A stretch of 30,208 nucleotides of DNA from UBA7960 sp964348755 (GTDB lineage: Bacteria; Bacteroidota; Bacteroidia; Bacteroidales; UBA7960): the NCBI GenBank assembly GCA_964348755.1, contig CAYGDW010000030.1, forward strand, positions 1-30,208, given 5' to 3'. The position numbers were made by a program, and so were the translations under genes. Within the stretch, counting starts at the first letter, position 1. Every line of letters begins with the position of its first letter. Of the stretch, positions 14,876 through 23,600 are shown piece after piece. Below the pieces are notes generated by a model. It saw only the letters and a program-made list of their open reading frames with translations, was not told the origin of the DNA and made no database searches.

Positions 14876-15406
14876 ATGGCGCGCAGTTTTCGTGATACCA
14901 AACTCCGTTTGAAAGGATGGGATTATTCGAATCCAGGGCGGTATTTTATCACCATGGTAACCCACGACAGGGAATGCATTTTCGGACAGATAACCGGAGA
15001 AAACATGATGTTGTCTGATCTGGGCGAGATCGTAAAGGAGGAATGGGTCAAATCGTTTCAGATCAGAACGGAATTGCTTTGCGACGCCTGGGTGATCATG
15101 CCCAACCATATTCACGCAATTCTGCGCATTGAAAGACCCGATAATGATCCGCAACCGGTCAACAAACCACTGGAAAACCCTGGAATTTCTTACCGGCCAC
15201 CGCGTTCCATACCATCGTTCGTGGCAGGTTTTAAATCGGCCGCCTCCAAACGCGTCAATGCCCATCGCGGCACCCCCGGCCAAAAAATCTGGCAGGACCG
15301 TTACCACGATCATATCATTCGCAATCAAACCGAATTTTTGAAGATCAAACAATATATTAAAAACAATCCCGCGCGGTGGGATAATGATATATTTTTAACC
15401 CCGTAA
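14876..15406 (+). CDS. REP-associated tyrosine transposase (Y1/HUH, RAYT)
   Basis: The 176-residue protein has the Y1_Tnp fold: FITMVTHDRECIFG early, then the metal-binding HUH motif as His78-Ile-His80 in MPNHIHAILRI, and the helix with the likely catalytic Tyr143 in WQDRYHDHIIRN, then IKQYIKNNPARWDND, the usual RAYT C-terminal signature. It is full length. RAYTs are single-copy domesticated relatives of IS200/IS605 transposases that nick single-stranded REP hairpins and are thought to spread them. The adjacent 25-bp array and 38-bp palindrome are the likely substrate. There is no second copy in the window. Its 3' end abuts a truncated AAA+ gene fragment. Confidence 0.93.
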   Translation: MARSFRDTKLRLKGWDYSNPGRYFITMVTHDRECIFGQITGENMMLSDLGEIVKEEWVKSFQIRTELLCDAWVIMPNHIHAILRIERPDNDPQPVNKPLENPGISYRPPRSIPSFVAGFKSAASKRVNAHRGTPGQKIWQDRYHDHIIRNQTEFLKIKQYIKNNPARWDNDIFLTP

Positions 15407-15429
15407 CCGTTGAATTGGACAGCCGGCAC

Positions 15430-15657
15430 CTACGGTGTTTCCGTCGAGTTGGCCAACACGGCAAACAAAATGGCCTGCCTTGGACTAACCGACAGAAAGT
15501 CCGCCACGGCTTTCACCTCCACCTTTTCCAACAAACTACCAAATTCAAGCTGGCTTTTTTTGGTCTGGGTCGAAATGGTCTCCATCATGTCCAACAGATT
15601 GTTTTCGCCATCAGGAAAAAGATAGCAAGGTTCGTATCTGCCATATGGGTACTTCAT
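15430..15657 (-). pseudogene. N-terminal fragment of an AAA+ ATPase family gene
   Basis: From ATG 15657 the frame gives about 75 residues (MKYPYGRYEPCYLFPDGENN and on) and stops at TAG after ANSTETP. Its end (VKAVADFLSVSPRQAILFAVLANS) lines up with residues 37-61 of the AAA+ ATPase at 17270 (LKELTAYFEITREQAWLFSVILDVS). That intact protein goes on for another 490 residues, including the ATPase core, so this copy is missing nearly everything. The break falls at 15406-15430, right at the 3' end of the REP transposase gene, which suggests truncation by insertion or deletion of that element. TTG at 15663 is an alternative start but ATG 15657 is better. Confidence 0.65.
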
Positions 15658-15663
15658 ATTCAA

Positions 15664-16115
15664 GATTTTTTGGTAAAATTACCCCCACCCAATGCAATGA
15701 ATCTGCATTACGAAAAAAGTTCAGAAAAAAAGGGAGCGTTTTGTAAAATGAATTGGATTAACCCAGTCTGCGTTTTGCCCCACCCCGCCCCTATGAAGAA
15801 TCGGGGCACCCCTCCTCTCGCCTTAGGCGAGATTGGAATGGGCCGGGGAGGGTACAAAATTTGCAAATCGCTATTACCGGCCATCCCTTTTGCGCTGCGT
15901 CGAACATTTGCATGCTATGAAAATTGGTTGCGCAGTGCCTGTTACCTTTAATTACCAATAGCCCCGGGTTGAAACCCGGGGCTATTGATATTTTACCCCT
16001 ACAGGGTATCTTTGAAATCGAAAATCATAAATCGCAGATCGTTTTTCGTAAATCTAAGACCTTCCCTCTGCTAGTGAGCAGGAACGACCAGAAATTATCC
16101 TTACTCCTTGCTAAC
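15664..16115. other. 452-bp gene-free region with GC hairpins
   Basis: No credible gene is seen. It contains a GC-rich stretch (about 15775-15856) with ctcgcc/ggcgag (15817-15831) nested between CCCCTCC- and GGGGAGGG-type arms, and a second, longer hairpin at 15956-15987. Long ORFs on the plus strand here run antisense into the fragment or the WYL gene and lack family features. Confidence 0.6.
15956..15987. repeat. 15-bp perfect hairpin, REP-like
   Basis: caatagccccgggtt (15956-15970), a two-base loop and its exact complement (15973-15987). No T-run follows on either strand, so it is not a plain terminator. The sequence differs from the 25-bp array, so it is a separate palindrome family. Confidence 0.8.
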
Positions 16116-17129
16116 TTAATCCTTGTACCTGGCTACAATCCCACGCGCCAATTCCAACACCTTTTTGCGAATTTCGGCAGGTGCAATCACTTCTACCTCG
16201 GCACCCCAGGAAAGAATATGGGCAAAAAACTCGAAGTTAGGCACCAGATGAAAGGAGAAAATGATCCTTTCGCCTTCAGTGCCAATCTCTTTTTGGCTTT
16301 GATGCAAGGGCTGGGTAATGACATACCTGGCCTGCTTCTGACTAAACGCAATTCGGATATCAACAGGATCTCCTTTAATTACACTAACACCTATTACATT
16401 CCTGTAATAGTCTTTTCCGTCGAAACCTGTTTCAAAAAAAGCCTCTTGTTCATCTGCACGCATCGATTCAATTCGATCCAAACCATAGCTCCTTATTCCA
16501 TTTCGGGCAGGGTTATAACCGATCACATACCAGCGGTTGCGGTATTCTTTCAAAAGATAAGGGTGTACAACGTGCAGTTCTTTCTCCGTTTTAAAAAATT
16601 TCTTATACCAAATTTTCAGCACCTTTCTGTTTTTCAGTGCTTCAAGTATGCTATTAAGGTATCTCGACCCCATTATCTGCTCCACTTTCTCAAATTCGAC
16701 CTTACCAGCCCAATTTGTCGGATCAGCAAATTGGTAAATCTGCACCGCATCTCTCAACTTTTGGGCTGTTTCACTCAGGCGGTTAAAAATCTCAATGCCA
16801 TTAAACTGCTCCAGCAGACGTGCAGCAAATAATATGGCTTCCACCTCGTCTTCCTTCAAGGGATTATGATCAATGGAATAATCATGGTCAGAATAACAAT
16901 ACGCCCTTTCTCCAAAAACTGAAGTAGTGATGATTGGCGCTTTGTAACCCAACTTTTCATCGTTTCGCAATTTGCTGATATCACCTTCAACAGTTCTAGG
17001 TGACAAATAATTCAGGTCAAGTGTTTCCCTGCAGGCTTCCGTTAATCTTGCAAGTGTACATGGATTTCCCCCAATCAGCATTTTATTAATCACCCGGTAA
17101 CGAATCAGTGCATCTTTATTTTTCGACAT
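16116..17129 (-). CDS. WYL-domain transcriptional regulator
   Basis: The 337-residue protein has an N-terminal helix-turn-helix-type region (RYRVINKMLIGG, then LTEACRETLDLNYLSPRTVEGDISKLR) and a WYL domain at about 155-235 with the core RWYVIGYNPARNGIRSYGLDRI (Trp200-Tyr201-Val202). WYL domains bind nucleic acid or nucleotide ligands and such regulators often control defence or stress genes. It is divergent from the AAA+ ATPase gene across 140 bases, so it may control that gene and itself. No full -7 box is visible in the shared gap; TATATTTTTAC is the closest. Confidence 0.9.
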   Translation of the reverse strand: MSKNKDALIRYRVINKMLIGGNPCTLARLTEACRETLDLNYLSPRTVEGDISKLRNDEKLGYKAPIITTSVFGERAYCYSDHDYSIDHNPLKEDEVEAILFAARLLEQFNGIEIFNRLSETAQKLRDAVQIYQFADPTNWAGKVEFEKVEQIMGSRYLNSILEALKNRKVLKIWYKKFFKTEKELHVVHPYLLKEYRNRWYVIGYNPARNGIRSYGLDRIESMRADEQEAFFETGFDGKDYYRNVIGVSVIKGDPVDIRIAFSQKQARYVITQPLHQSQKEIGTEGERIIFSFHLVPNFEFFAHILSWGAEVEVIAPAEIRKKVLELARGIVARYKD

Positions 17130-17269
17130 AACATAATATTTTTTTAATGAAGATAGGCTGCATTGCTTGCATTTTTCTTTACAGCAGATTCCGTAGTAAA
17201 AATATAATTTTTTGTGTGAATGCGGTGGTTTGGAGGGTATTTAACAAGTAATAACTAATATTTCGGCCT

Positions 17270-18931
17270 ATGAAAAATAAATTGCAAAAGAGTTTGCTTC
17301 CCAAAGTGGAACTGATTGCGTCGAGTGCACGGAAAAGCCGCGGCTTATTTGCGCCAGACATCAGTACCGATACTGCCCTTAAGGAGTTAACTGCGTACTT
17401 TGAGATCACAAGGGAGCAAGCCTGGTTGTTTTCGGTTATCCTCGATGTGAGCTCTCAGCAAAAGGTAACCATCGATACGCTTGCCGACTACCTGAGATGC
17501 AGGGCAATAAGAGTGATTGACTTAACCGATGAGCTGAATGCCTTGGAGGAGAATCAACTGATTCAAAAGCAGAGCGCCTTTCATGGCCGCCGCGACCACG
17601 ACGAATTCCGTTATTTTATCCCCAAAAGGGTGATTGAAAGCTTGCGAACGGGTAACCGCTCTTTGCTTGAAACTAACAAAAACCTTGACCTGCCAGGCTT
17701 TCTTGAAAAAGCCTATGATATGCTTTACGATCGCAATGCGGAAGAGGGGTCAATCAAAATGTTTTTTGCCCAGCTTGGCCGGCTCATTGAAAACAACAGC
17801 CAGCTATCTTTCGTCAGCTATTTGAATGAGCAAGTGCAGCAGATTGAAAATAAGTGCCTGGTGCTTTCATTGGCATTTTACCGGCTTAAGCGAATGAAAC
17901 AATACAATACCAATGTCTTGATCGGGGGCATGTTCGACAACCTGGGAAAACGCCTGGAGTTTGAATGCAATATTGCCAACGGGCAAAACGAACTCATCCG
18001 CAAAGAAATACTGCGCTTGCAGGATTCTGCTTTTAAGGATGGTGTGCAGCTTGCCCTCACCCAGGGCACAATCAAAGAATTGTATGCCGATTACCCCGAG
18101 CTATCTGGCTGGGAAGAAGAATTGGAAGAAGGTCTAATCAGCGCCCACCAAATCAGGCCAAAGCCATTGTTCTTTGAAGCCAGGCTGCAAGGAGAACTCG
18201 ATAAACTATCGGGCATTGTTGAGGTTGAAGCCTTTACCAACTACATTAAGCGAATGAAAGATTCGGGGATGCCTACCGGATTGACCGCCATCTTTACAGG
18301 CTTGCCAGGCACCGGAAAGACCGAATCGGCCTATCAGATAGCTTACAAAACTGGTCGCGACATCATGATGGTTGACCTGAGTCAGGTCAGGAGCAAGTGC
18401 TATGGCGAAAGTGAAAAACGCGTAAAAGCCATTTTTTTTGATTATCGCGAAAAATGTAAGACCAGCAAGGTTCTTCCGATACTCCTCATCAACGAGGCCG
18501 ACGGATTATTATCAAAACGCATAAATATTTCTGGAAATTCTACTTCGGTGGATAACACCGGCAATACCATGCAGAACATCCTTTTGCAGGAACTCGAGAT
18601 CTTCGAAGGAATCCTTTTTGCCACCACCAACCTCTCCGAAAACCTCGATACTGCCTTTGAACACCGCTTCCTGTTCAAAATCGAATTTGGGCAGCCAACT
18701 CCCGAAGCCAGGCAAATGATCTGGAAAGCTAAACTGCCCATTCTTAAAACCGAACACCTGCAAGCCCTATCGGGATATCAGCTTAGCGGGGGCGAAATTG
18801 AAAACGTGGCACGACGTTACCTGGCCGAAAAATCCATTGATGACACACCCCTGAGCATAGAGCGCATTATGGAGCTTTGCGAATTTGAGAAACCACTACC
18901 CAAGCTACAGCAAATTGGGTTCCGCCTTTAA
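17270..18931 (+). CDS. AAA+ ATPase
   Basis: The 553-residue protein has an N-terminal half of about 310 helical residues with no known motif, then an AAA+ core: Walker A GLPGTGKT (344-351), Walker B ILLINEAD (404-411, with Asn408 where Asp is usual but Glu409 kept), sensor 1 ATTN (451-454) and an arginine-finger candidate Arg466 in AFEHRFLFKI, then a lid domain with LSGGEIENVARRYL. The whole set suggests an active, ring-forming remodeller. Substrate is unknown. It is divergent from the WYL regulator and followed after 65 bases by a small gene. A fragment of a related gene lies at 15430-15657, so the family was locally duplicated. No signal peptide or membrane segment is seen. Confidence 0.9.
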   Translation: MKNKLQKSLLPKVELIASSARKSRGLFAPDISTDTALKELTAYFEITREQAWLFSVILDVSSQQKVTIDTLADYLRCRAIRVIDLTDELNALEENQLIQKQSAFHGRRDHDEFRYFIPKRVIESLRTGNRSLLETNKNLDLPGFLEKAYDMLYDRNAEEGSIKMFFAQLGRLIENNSQLSFVSYLNEQVQQIENKCLVLSLAFYRLKRMKQYNTNVLIGGMFDNLGKRLEFECNIANGQNELIRKEILRLQDSAFKDGVQLALTQGTIKELYADYPELSGWEEELEEGLISAHQIRPKPLFFEARLQGELDKLSGIVEVEAFTNYIKRMKDSGMPTGLTAIFTGLPGTGKTESAYQIAYKTGRDIMMVDLSQVRSKCYGESEKRVKAIFFDYREKCKTSKVLPILLINEADGLLSKRINISGNSTSVDNTGNTMQNILLQELEIFEGILFATTNLSENLDTAFEHRFLFKIEFGQPTPEARQMIWKAKLPILKTEHLQALSGYQLSGGEIENVARRYLAEKSIDDTPLSIERIMELCEFEKPLPKLQQIGFRL

Positions 18932-18996
18932 TGGCGACCACTCCTCACAAAATTTATTTCAGATAATTACTTTTTAAACAATTAAATACAAAATTT

Positions 18997-19278
18997 ATGA
19001 GCCAAGAGAATTTGACACCAAAAGACCGAATAGAATATTCCGATTTTCTTTTCGAAATGGAATTAGGCCAAATAGCATTGATAATAAGGTGGCTGCAAAA
19101 ACACAAATTGCCCTTTAACAAAAAAAATATCACCCGCAGCTTCGATGAATCAGGAATCGAGAAATATTTTACTGTTGAGTTGGACTGCCAGCAAATGAAA
19201 GATGAATATGAGATTATGGGCAACTGCCCACCGGGCGCATTGAAAACCGGAAAGATAAAAGTGGTGTTTGAGTATTAA
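18997..19278 (+). CDS. Small protein of unknown function
   Basis: The 93-residue, charged, soluble protein (MSQENLTPKDRIEYSDFLFE and on) has no motif I recognise. A weak CxxG-like pair (Cys188-type positions are absent; the only cysteines are in ELDCQQ and GNCPPG) is not enough for a metal site. It follows the AAA+ ATPase on the same strand by 65 bases and could be co-transcribed with it. The -33 element of the next promoter overlaps its last codons. Codon use and length are consistent with a real gene. Confidence 0.6.
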   Translation: MSQENLTPKDRIEYSDFLFEMELGQIALIIRWLQKHKLPFNKKNITRSFDESGIEKYFTVELDCQQMKDEYEIMGNCPPGALKTGKIKVVFEY

Positions 19279-19295
19279 AAAAACAATTATCTTTG
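19267..19295 (+). promoter_or_regulatory. Promoter of the metF-metH transcript
   Basis: TTTG (19267-19270), 17 bases, TATCTTTG (19288-19295): both elements match the Bacteroidota consensus. It lies 26 bases before the riboswitch P1 stem, so the transcript would start near 19303. Confidence 0.75.
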
Positions 19296-19320
19296 CCTTG
19301 CACGTCTAAAAACAACAGAC

Positions 19321-19423
19321 TTGTTTATAAAGAAGCGCCGAGAGAACAGGCTCTGTGAAGCGCTGGCAACCCGCCTCATGGCAAGGTGCCAAAACCTGCC
19401 TTAACTAAAGGAATTATAAACGA
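19321..19423 (+). promoter_or_regulatory. SAM riboswitch (SAM-I/S-box clan)
   Basis: The P1 stem is ttgtttataa (19321-19330) with ttataaacga (19414-19423), 10 pairs with one G-U. Inside are the clan's conserved parts: gcgccgagagaacaggctct with a P2 formed by agcgc/gcgct, the GCTGGCAACC joint, a GCC/GGC hairpin P3, and GGTGCCAAAACC as P4. It precedes metF and metH, which make methionine, the SAM precursor; this fits feedback control. High SAM should stabilise P1 and turn expression off. Which subclass it belongs to I cannot settle by eye. Confidence 0.88.
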
Positions 19424-19433
19424 AAGGCAAAGA

Positions 19434-19502
19434 ATGAACCCTATCCCCTTCAACTTCTTTTTGCACAAAGTGCACATGGCTATGCGATGGCCTGGCTGCT
19501 GA
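19434..19502 (+). CDS. Candidate 22-residue leader peptide
   Basis: ATG 19434 to TGA 19500-19502 encodes 22 residues, MNPIPFNFFLHKVHMAM then RWPGC. An aaagg (19423-19427) stands seven bases before the start and directly abuts the 3' strand of riboswitch P1. Two internal Met codons (19476, 19482) lie just before the terminator stem, and the stop codon lies in its loop. Ribosomes finishing or stalling here would cover the left terminator arm. Short ORFs arise by chance, so confidence is low. Confidence 0.3.
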   Translation: MNPIPFNFFLHKVHMAMRWPGC

Positions 19503-19529
19503 GCAAATTCAGTATCTGCCAGGCTTTTT
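19490..19529 (+). terminator. Candidate terminator/attenuator before metF
   Basis: gcctggc (19490-19496) pairs with gccaggc (19518-19524), with an inner ctga/tcag stem, and five T follow. It lies between the SAM riboswitch and metF, about 100 bases before the start codon, as the off-state terminator of a transcriptional riboswitch would. Confidence 0.6.
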
Positions 19530-19630
19530 ACTGCCCATTGTTTCCCAAAACTAATAGCTTATGGCCATTTGGCTATTTGTTTCGCATTTACCTGGCAATT
19601 TTCCGAAAAAAATTTAAACCTTAATTCAAA

Positions 19631-20584
19631 ATGACCATTCCCGAACATATCGCCAACAGCAGCATCCCCCGCATCAGTTATGAGCTTTTACCCCCAATGA
19701 AGGGAAACAGCATTGATACCATTTTTTCGACCCTCGACCAGCTAATGCCTTTCAATCCGCCTTTTATCAACATTACCTATCACCGCGAGGAGGTGTCGTA
19801 TGTAAAACAGCCCGATGGCAGCATTAAACCTTCGGTGGTGCGCAAGCGGCCAGGCACGGTTGGAATTGCCGCTGCCATACAGGCAAAATACAAGATTGAT
19901 GTGGTGCCGCATATCATTTGCGGGGGCTTTTCGCGCCAGGAAACCGAAGATGCGCTTATCGACCTCGACTTCCTTGGTATTCGCAACCTACTGGTGATCA
20001 GGGGCGATGGCGACAGGATTACCGGCCGCTTTACCGCAAACCCGCTTGGACATCGCTATGCAAGCGACCTGTTGGAGCAGATCATGGCCATGAATAAGGG
20101 TATTTACCATGAGCAGTATGTAGAGAACCCCACGCAAACCAAATTTTCTGTGGGTGTGGCCGGCTACCCGGAAAAACACCCCGAGTCGCCAAACCTTGAT
20201 GAAGACCTGTTTTTCCTGGAACAAAAAGTTAACAAGGGCGCCGAATATATTGTAACCCAGATGTTTTACGACAACCAGGTTTTCTTTAACTTCGTTGAGC
20301 GTTGTCGTGCCCTGGGCATAAAGGTACCTATTATTCCGGGCCTTAAACCCATTAGCATAAAGGATCATTTACAGATGCTGCCGCGCACCTTTAGCCTTAC
20401 CATTCCCAAAGAGTTGGTTAAGGCTGTGAACCAATGCAACAACCACCACGAAGTTAAGCAGGTGGGCGTTGAATGGACCACCGGGCAGATAAAAGAACTC
20501 TTGGCCAACGGTTTCAATTTCATACACATGTACACTATGGACAGGGCCGACCAGATCGTGAAAATTTCAGAAGATGTGCTTTAA
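19631..20584 (+). CDS. metF: Methylenetetrahydrofolate reductase MetF
   Basis: The 317-residue protein reduces 5,10-methylene-tetrahydrofolate to 5-methyl-tetrahydrofolate, the methyl donor for MetH, with FAD. The N-terminal ISYELLPPMKGNS holds the conserved catalytic Glu18, INITYHREE follows, and later PHIICGGFSRQE and DLDFLGIRNLLVIRGD match the FAD/folate barrel. KGAEYIVTQMFYDNQVFFNFV is a strong family signature, as is VPIIPGLKPI. It is the first gene after the SAM riboswitch and lies 36 bases before metH. Length is usual. The ribosome site is weak, as is common in the phylum. Confidence 0.96.
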   Translation: MTIPEHIANSSIPRISYELLPPMKGNSIDTIFSTLDQLMPFNPPFINITYHREEVSYVKQPDGSIKPSVVRKRPGTVGIAAAIQAKYKIDVVPHIICGGFSRQETEDALIDLDFLGIRNLLVIRGDGDRITGRFTANPLGHRYASDLLEQIMAMNKGIYHEQYVENPTQTKFSVGVAGYPEKHPESPNLDEDLFFLEQKVNKGAEYIVTQMFYDNQVFFNFVERCRALGIKVPIIPGLKPISIKDHLQMLPRTFSLTIPKELVKAVNQCNNHHEVKQVGVEWTTGQIKELLANGFNFIHMYTMDRADQIVKISEDVL

Positions 20585-20620
20585 GCCAGCCTTTGGTTAC
20601 CAAAAAATAAATGGAAGACA

Positions 20621-23600
20621 ATGAGTACACTTCAAAACCTTAAGGCATTGTTGAAAGAGCGCATTCTGGTGCTTGACGGAGCCATGGGAACCATGATACA
20701 GCGGCAAAAGCTGGATGAAAAAGATTATCGCGGCAAGCGTTTTGCAAACATCGGGCAAAATGTAAAGGGCAACAATGACCTGCTCTCCATTACTCAACCC
20801 TACATTATCAGAGAAATTCATGAAGCCTATCTTGAGGCTGGCGCTGATATCATTGAGACCAACACCTTTAACTCCACCTCCATTTCAATGGCCGATTACG
20901 GCATGGAAGAACTGGTATATGAGTTGAACCTTGAGTCGGCGCGCCTTGCCAGGGCCGTCTGCGATGCGTCTACCCGCCGCAATCCCTCGAAGCCGCGTTT
21001 TGTGGCCGGATCGCTGGGGCCTACCAACAAAACCGCTTCCATGTCGCCCAATGTAAGCAGCCCGGCCTTCCGCGCAGTAACCTTCGCCCAGTTGCGTGAG
21101 GCTTATTATGAGCAAGTGCGCGGGCTAATGGATGGTGGCGCAAATCTATTGCTGGTTGAAACCGTTTTCGACACCCTCAATGCCAAGGCCGCCCTAATGG
21201 CAATTTTGCATTACCAAGAGGAACACAGTATTGAAATTCCCGTTATGATTTCGGGCACAATAACCGATGCCAGCGGTCGCACCCTTTCAGGTCAAACCAC
21301 TGAGGCCTTTTTTGCATCGGTTTCGCATGCCAATCCGATAAGTATCGGGCTAAACTGCGCCCTGGGAGCCGAGCAACTAAGGCCCTACATTGAAATCCTG
21401 AGTCAGCACGCACCTTTTGCCGTTAGCGCCCACCCCAATGCAGGCTTGCCCAACCAGCTTGGCCAATACGAGCAAACTGCCCCGCAAATGGCTGCCATTA
21501 TCGAAGATATTGTAAAAGATGGGCTGGTAAACATTGTGGGTGGTTGTTGCGGTACCACGCCCGAACACATCAGGCTTATTGCTGACCTGGCCGCCAAATA
21601 TCCGCCCCGACGAATCCCCGAGCCCTCTCCCCTTACCCGCCTCAGCGGACTGGAGCACTTGGAGATCAGACCCGATTCCAATTTCATCAACATAGGCGAG
21701 CGAACCAATGTGTCGGGTTCCATAAAATTTGCGCGCCTCATAAAGGAAGAGAATTACGAAGAAGCCCTGAAAATTGCCCTCGACCAGGTAGAGAACGGTG
21801 CGCAGATTATCGACGTATGCATGGACGATGCCATGATCGAGGCGTCAAAGGCAATGACCACCTTCCTGAATTACATCGCCTCTGAGCCGGAAATCTCGAA
21901 GGTACCGCTCATGATTGACTCCTCAAAATGGGAGGTGATCGAGGCAGGGCTAAAATGCGTGCAAGGCAAAAGCATTGTCAACTCCATAAGCCTTAAAGAG
22001 GGCGAAGAAGTGTTTTTACAGCAGGCCAGGCTCATTCATCGCTATGGCACGGCAGTGATCGTAATGCTCTTTGACGAGAAAGGCCAGGCCGACACCTTCG
22101 AGCGCAAGATTGAAATTGCAGCGCGTGCATACCGCCTGCTCACCGAAAAGCTCAACTTTCCGCCGCAAGACATTATTTTCGACCCCAACGTGCTGGCCAT
22201 TGCCACCGGCATTGCCGGGCACAACAGCTACGCCCTCGACTTCATAAAGGCTTGCCGCTGGATCAGAGAAAACTTTCCGCTGGTGCATATAAGTGGCGGG
22301 GTAAGCAACTTGTCCTTTTCCTTTAGGGGAAACCACCTGATACGCGAAGCCCTGCACGCTGCCTTTCTCTACCACGCCAGCAGGGCAGGTATGGATTTGG
22401 GCATCGTGAACCCTACCCTTTTGATGGTGTATGAGGAGATACCCCCCGACCTGCTTCAACTGGTAGAGGATGCCATCCTTAATCGCCGCCGCGATGCAAC
22501 GGAGCGCCTCCTAATGTATGCCGAGAAGGTAAATGACAAAAAGGGCGGCAAAACCAATGACAGTGGAAAGGACGACCTGCGCAACCTTCCCGTAAGGGAA
22601 AGGCTTACCCATGCCCTGATGAAAGGCCGCGATGAATTCATTGTAAAGGATGTGGAAGAAATGCGCCAACAACTGGGGATAGCCCTTGAAGTGATCGAGG
22701 GCCCCCTGATGGACGGAATGAATCACGTGGGCGATCTTTTCGGATTGGGAAAAATGTTTCTACCTCAGGTAGTAAAAAGCGCCCGGGTAATGAAAAAAGC
22801 CGTGGCTTATCTGACACCTTTCATTGAAAAAGAAAAAAGCAAACACGGCAAAGTGAGCAGTGCAGGCAAAGTGCTGATGGCCACTGTGAAAGGCGATGTG
22901 CACGATATTGGAAAAAACATTGTGGGCTTGGTGCTGGCCTGCAATGGTTTTGAAATAATTGACCTGGGCGTAATGGTACCCTGCGAAAAGATTTTGGAAA
23001 CGGCCATAGCCGAAAAGGCCGATATAATTGGTCTCAGTGGCTTGATCACCCCTTCGCTTGATGAGATGGTGCATGTGGCTTCAGAAATGAAGCGCCTCGG
23101 GTTTGAGTTACCACTATTGATAGGCGGTGCAACTACCAGCTCTCTGCATACGGCCGTTAAAATTGCCCCCCAATACGAGCCTGGGGTCATCCATGTGAAG
23201 GATGCATCAAGGGCAGCCAGGGTGTGCAGCACCCTCATGAGCAATCGCAGAGATAGCTTTATTCATGGTACTTATGCCGAGTACCAACATTTGGCAGAAG
23301 AGCATAAGAAACGCAGTGCCATGAAGAAATACCTTTCAATGGAACAGGCCAGAAAGAATCCTTTTCAATTTGATGCTGAAAAGGCCAACATTATTAGGCC
23401 CAAAAGTCCAGGACTTCATGTTTTTGATAATTTTCCACTGGATATACTGGCAAGGTATATCGACTGGACCTTTTTCTTTTACGGATGGGAAATCAAAGGT
23501 AAATACCCGGAGGTGCTTGAAGACCCCCTGAAAGGCGAAGAAGCCCGCAAGCTGTTTGTTGATGCAAACAGTCTGTTAAAAGAGATCATTGCCGGTGGTA

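Noticed and set aside
14747..15352. 201-codon minus-strand frame over the transposase
   Set aside because: Antisense to the clear RAYT gene and running into the repeat array.
15924..16832. 302-codon plus-strand frame opposite the WYL gene
   Set aside because: Antisense to a well-supported regulator and includes the hairpin region.
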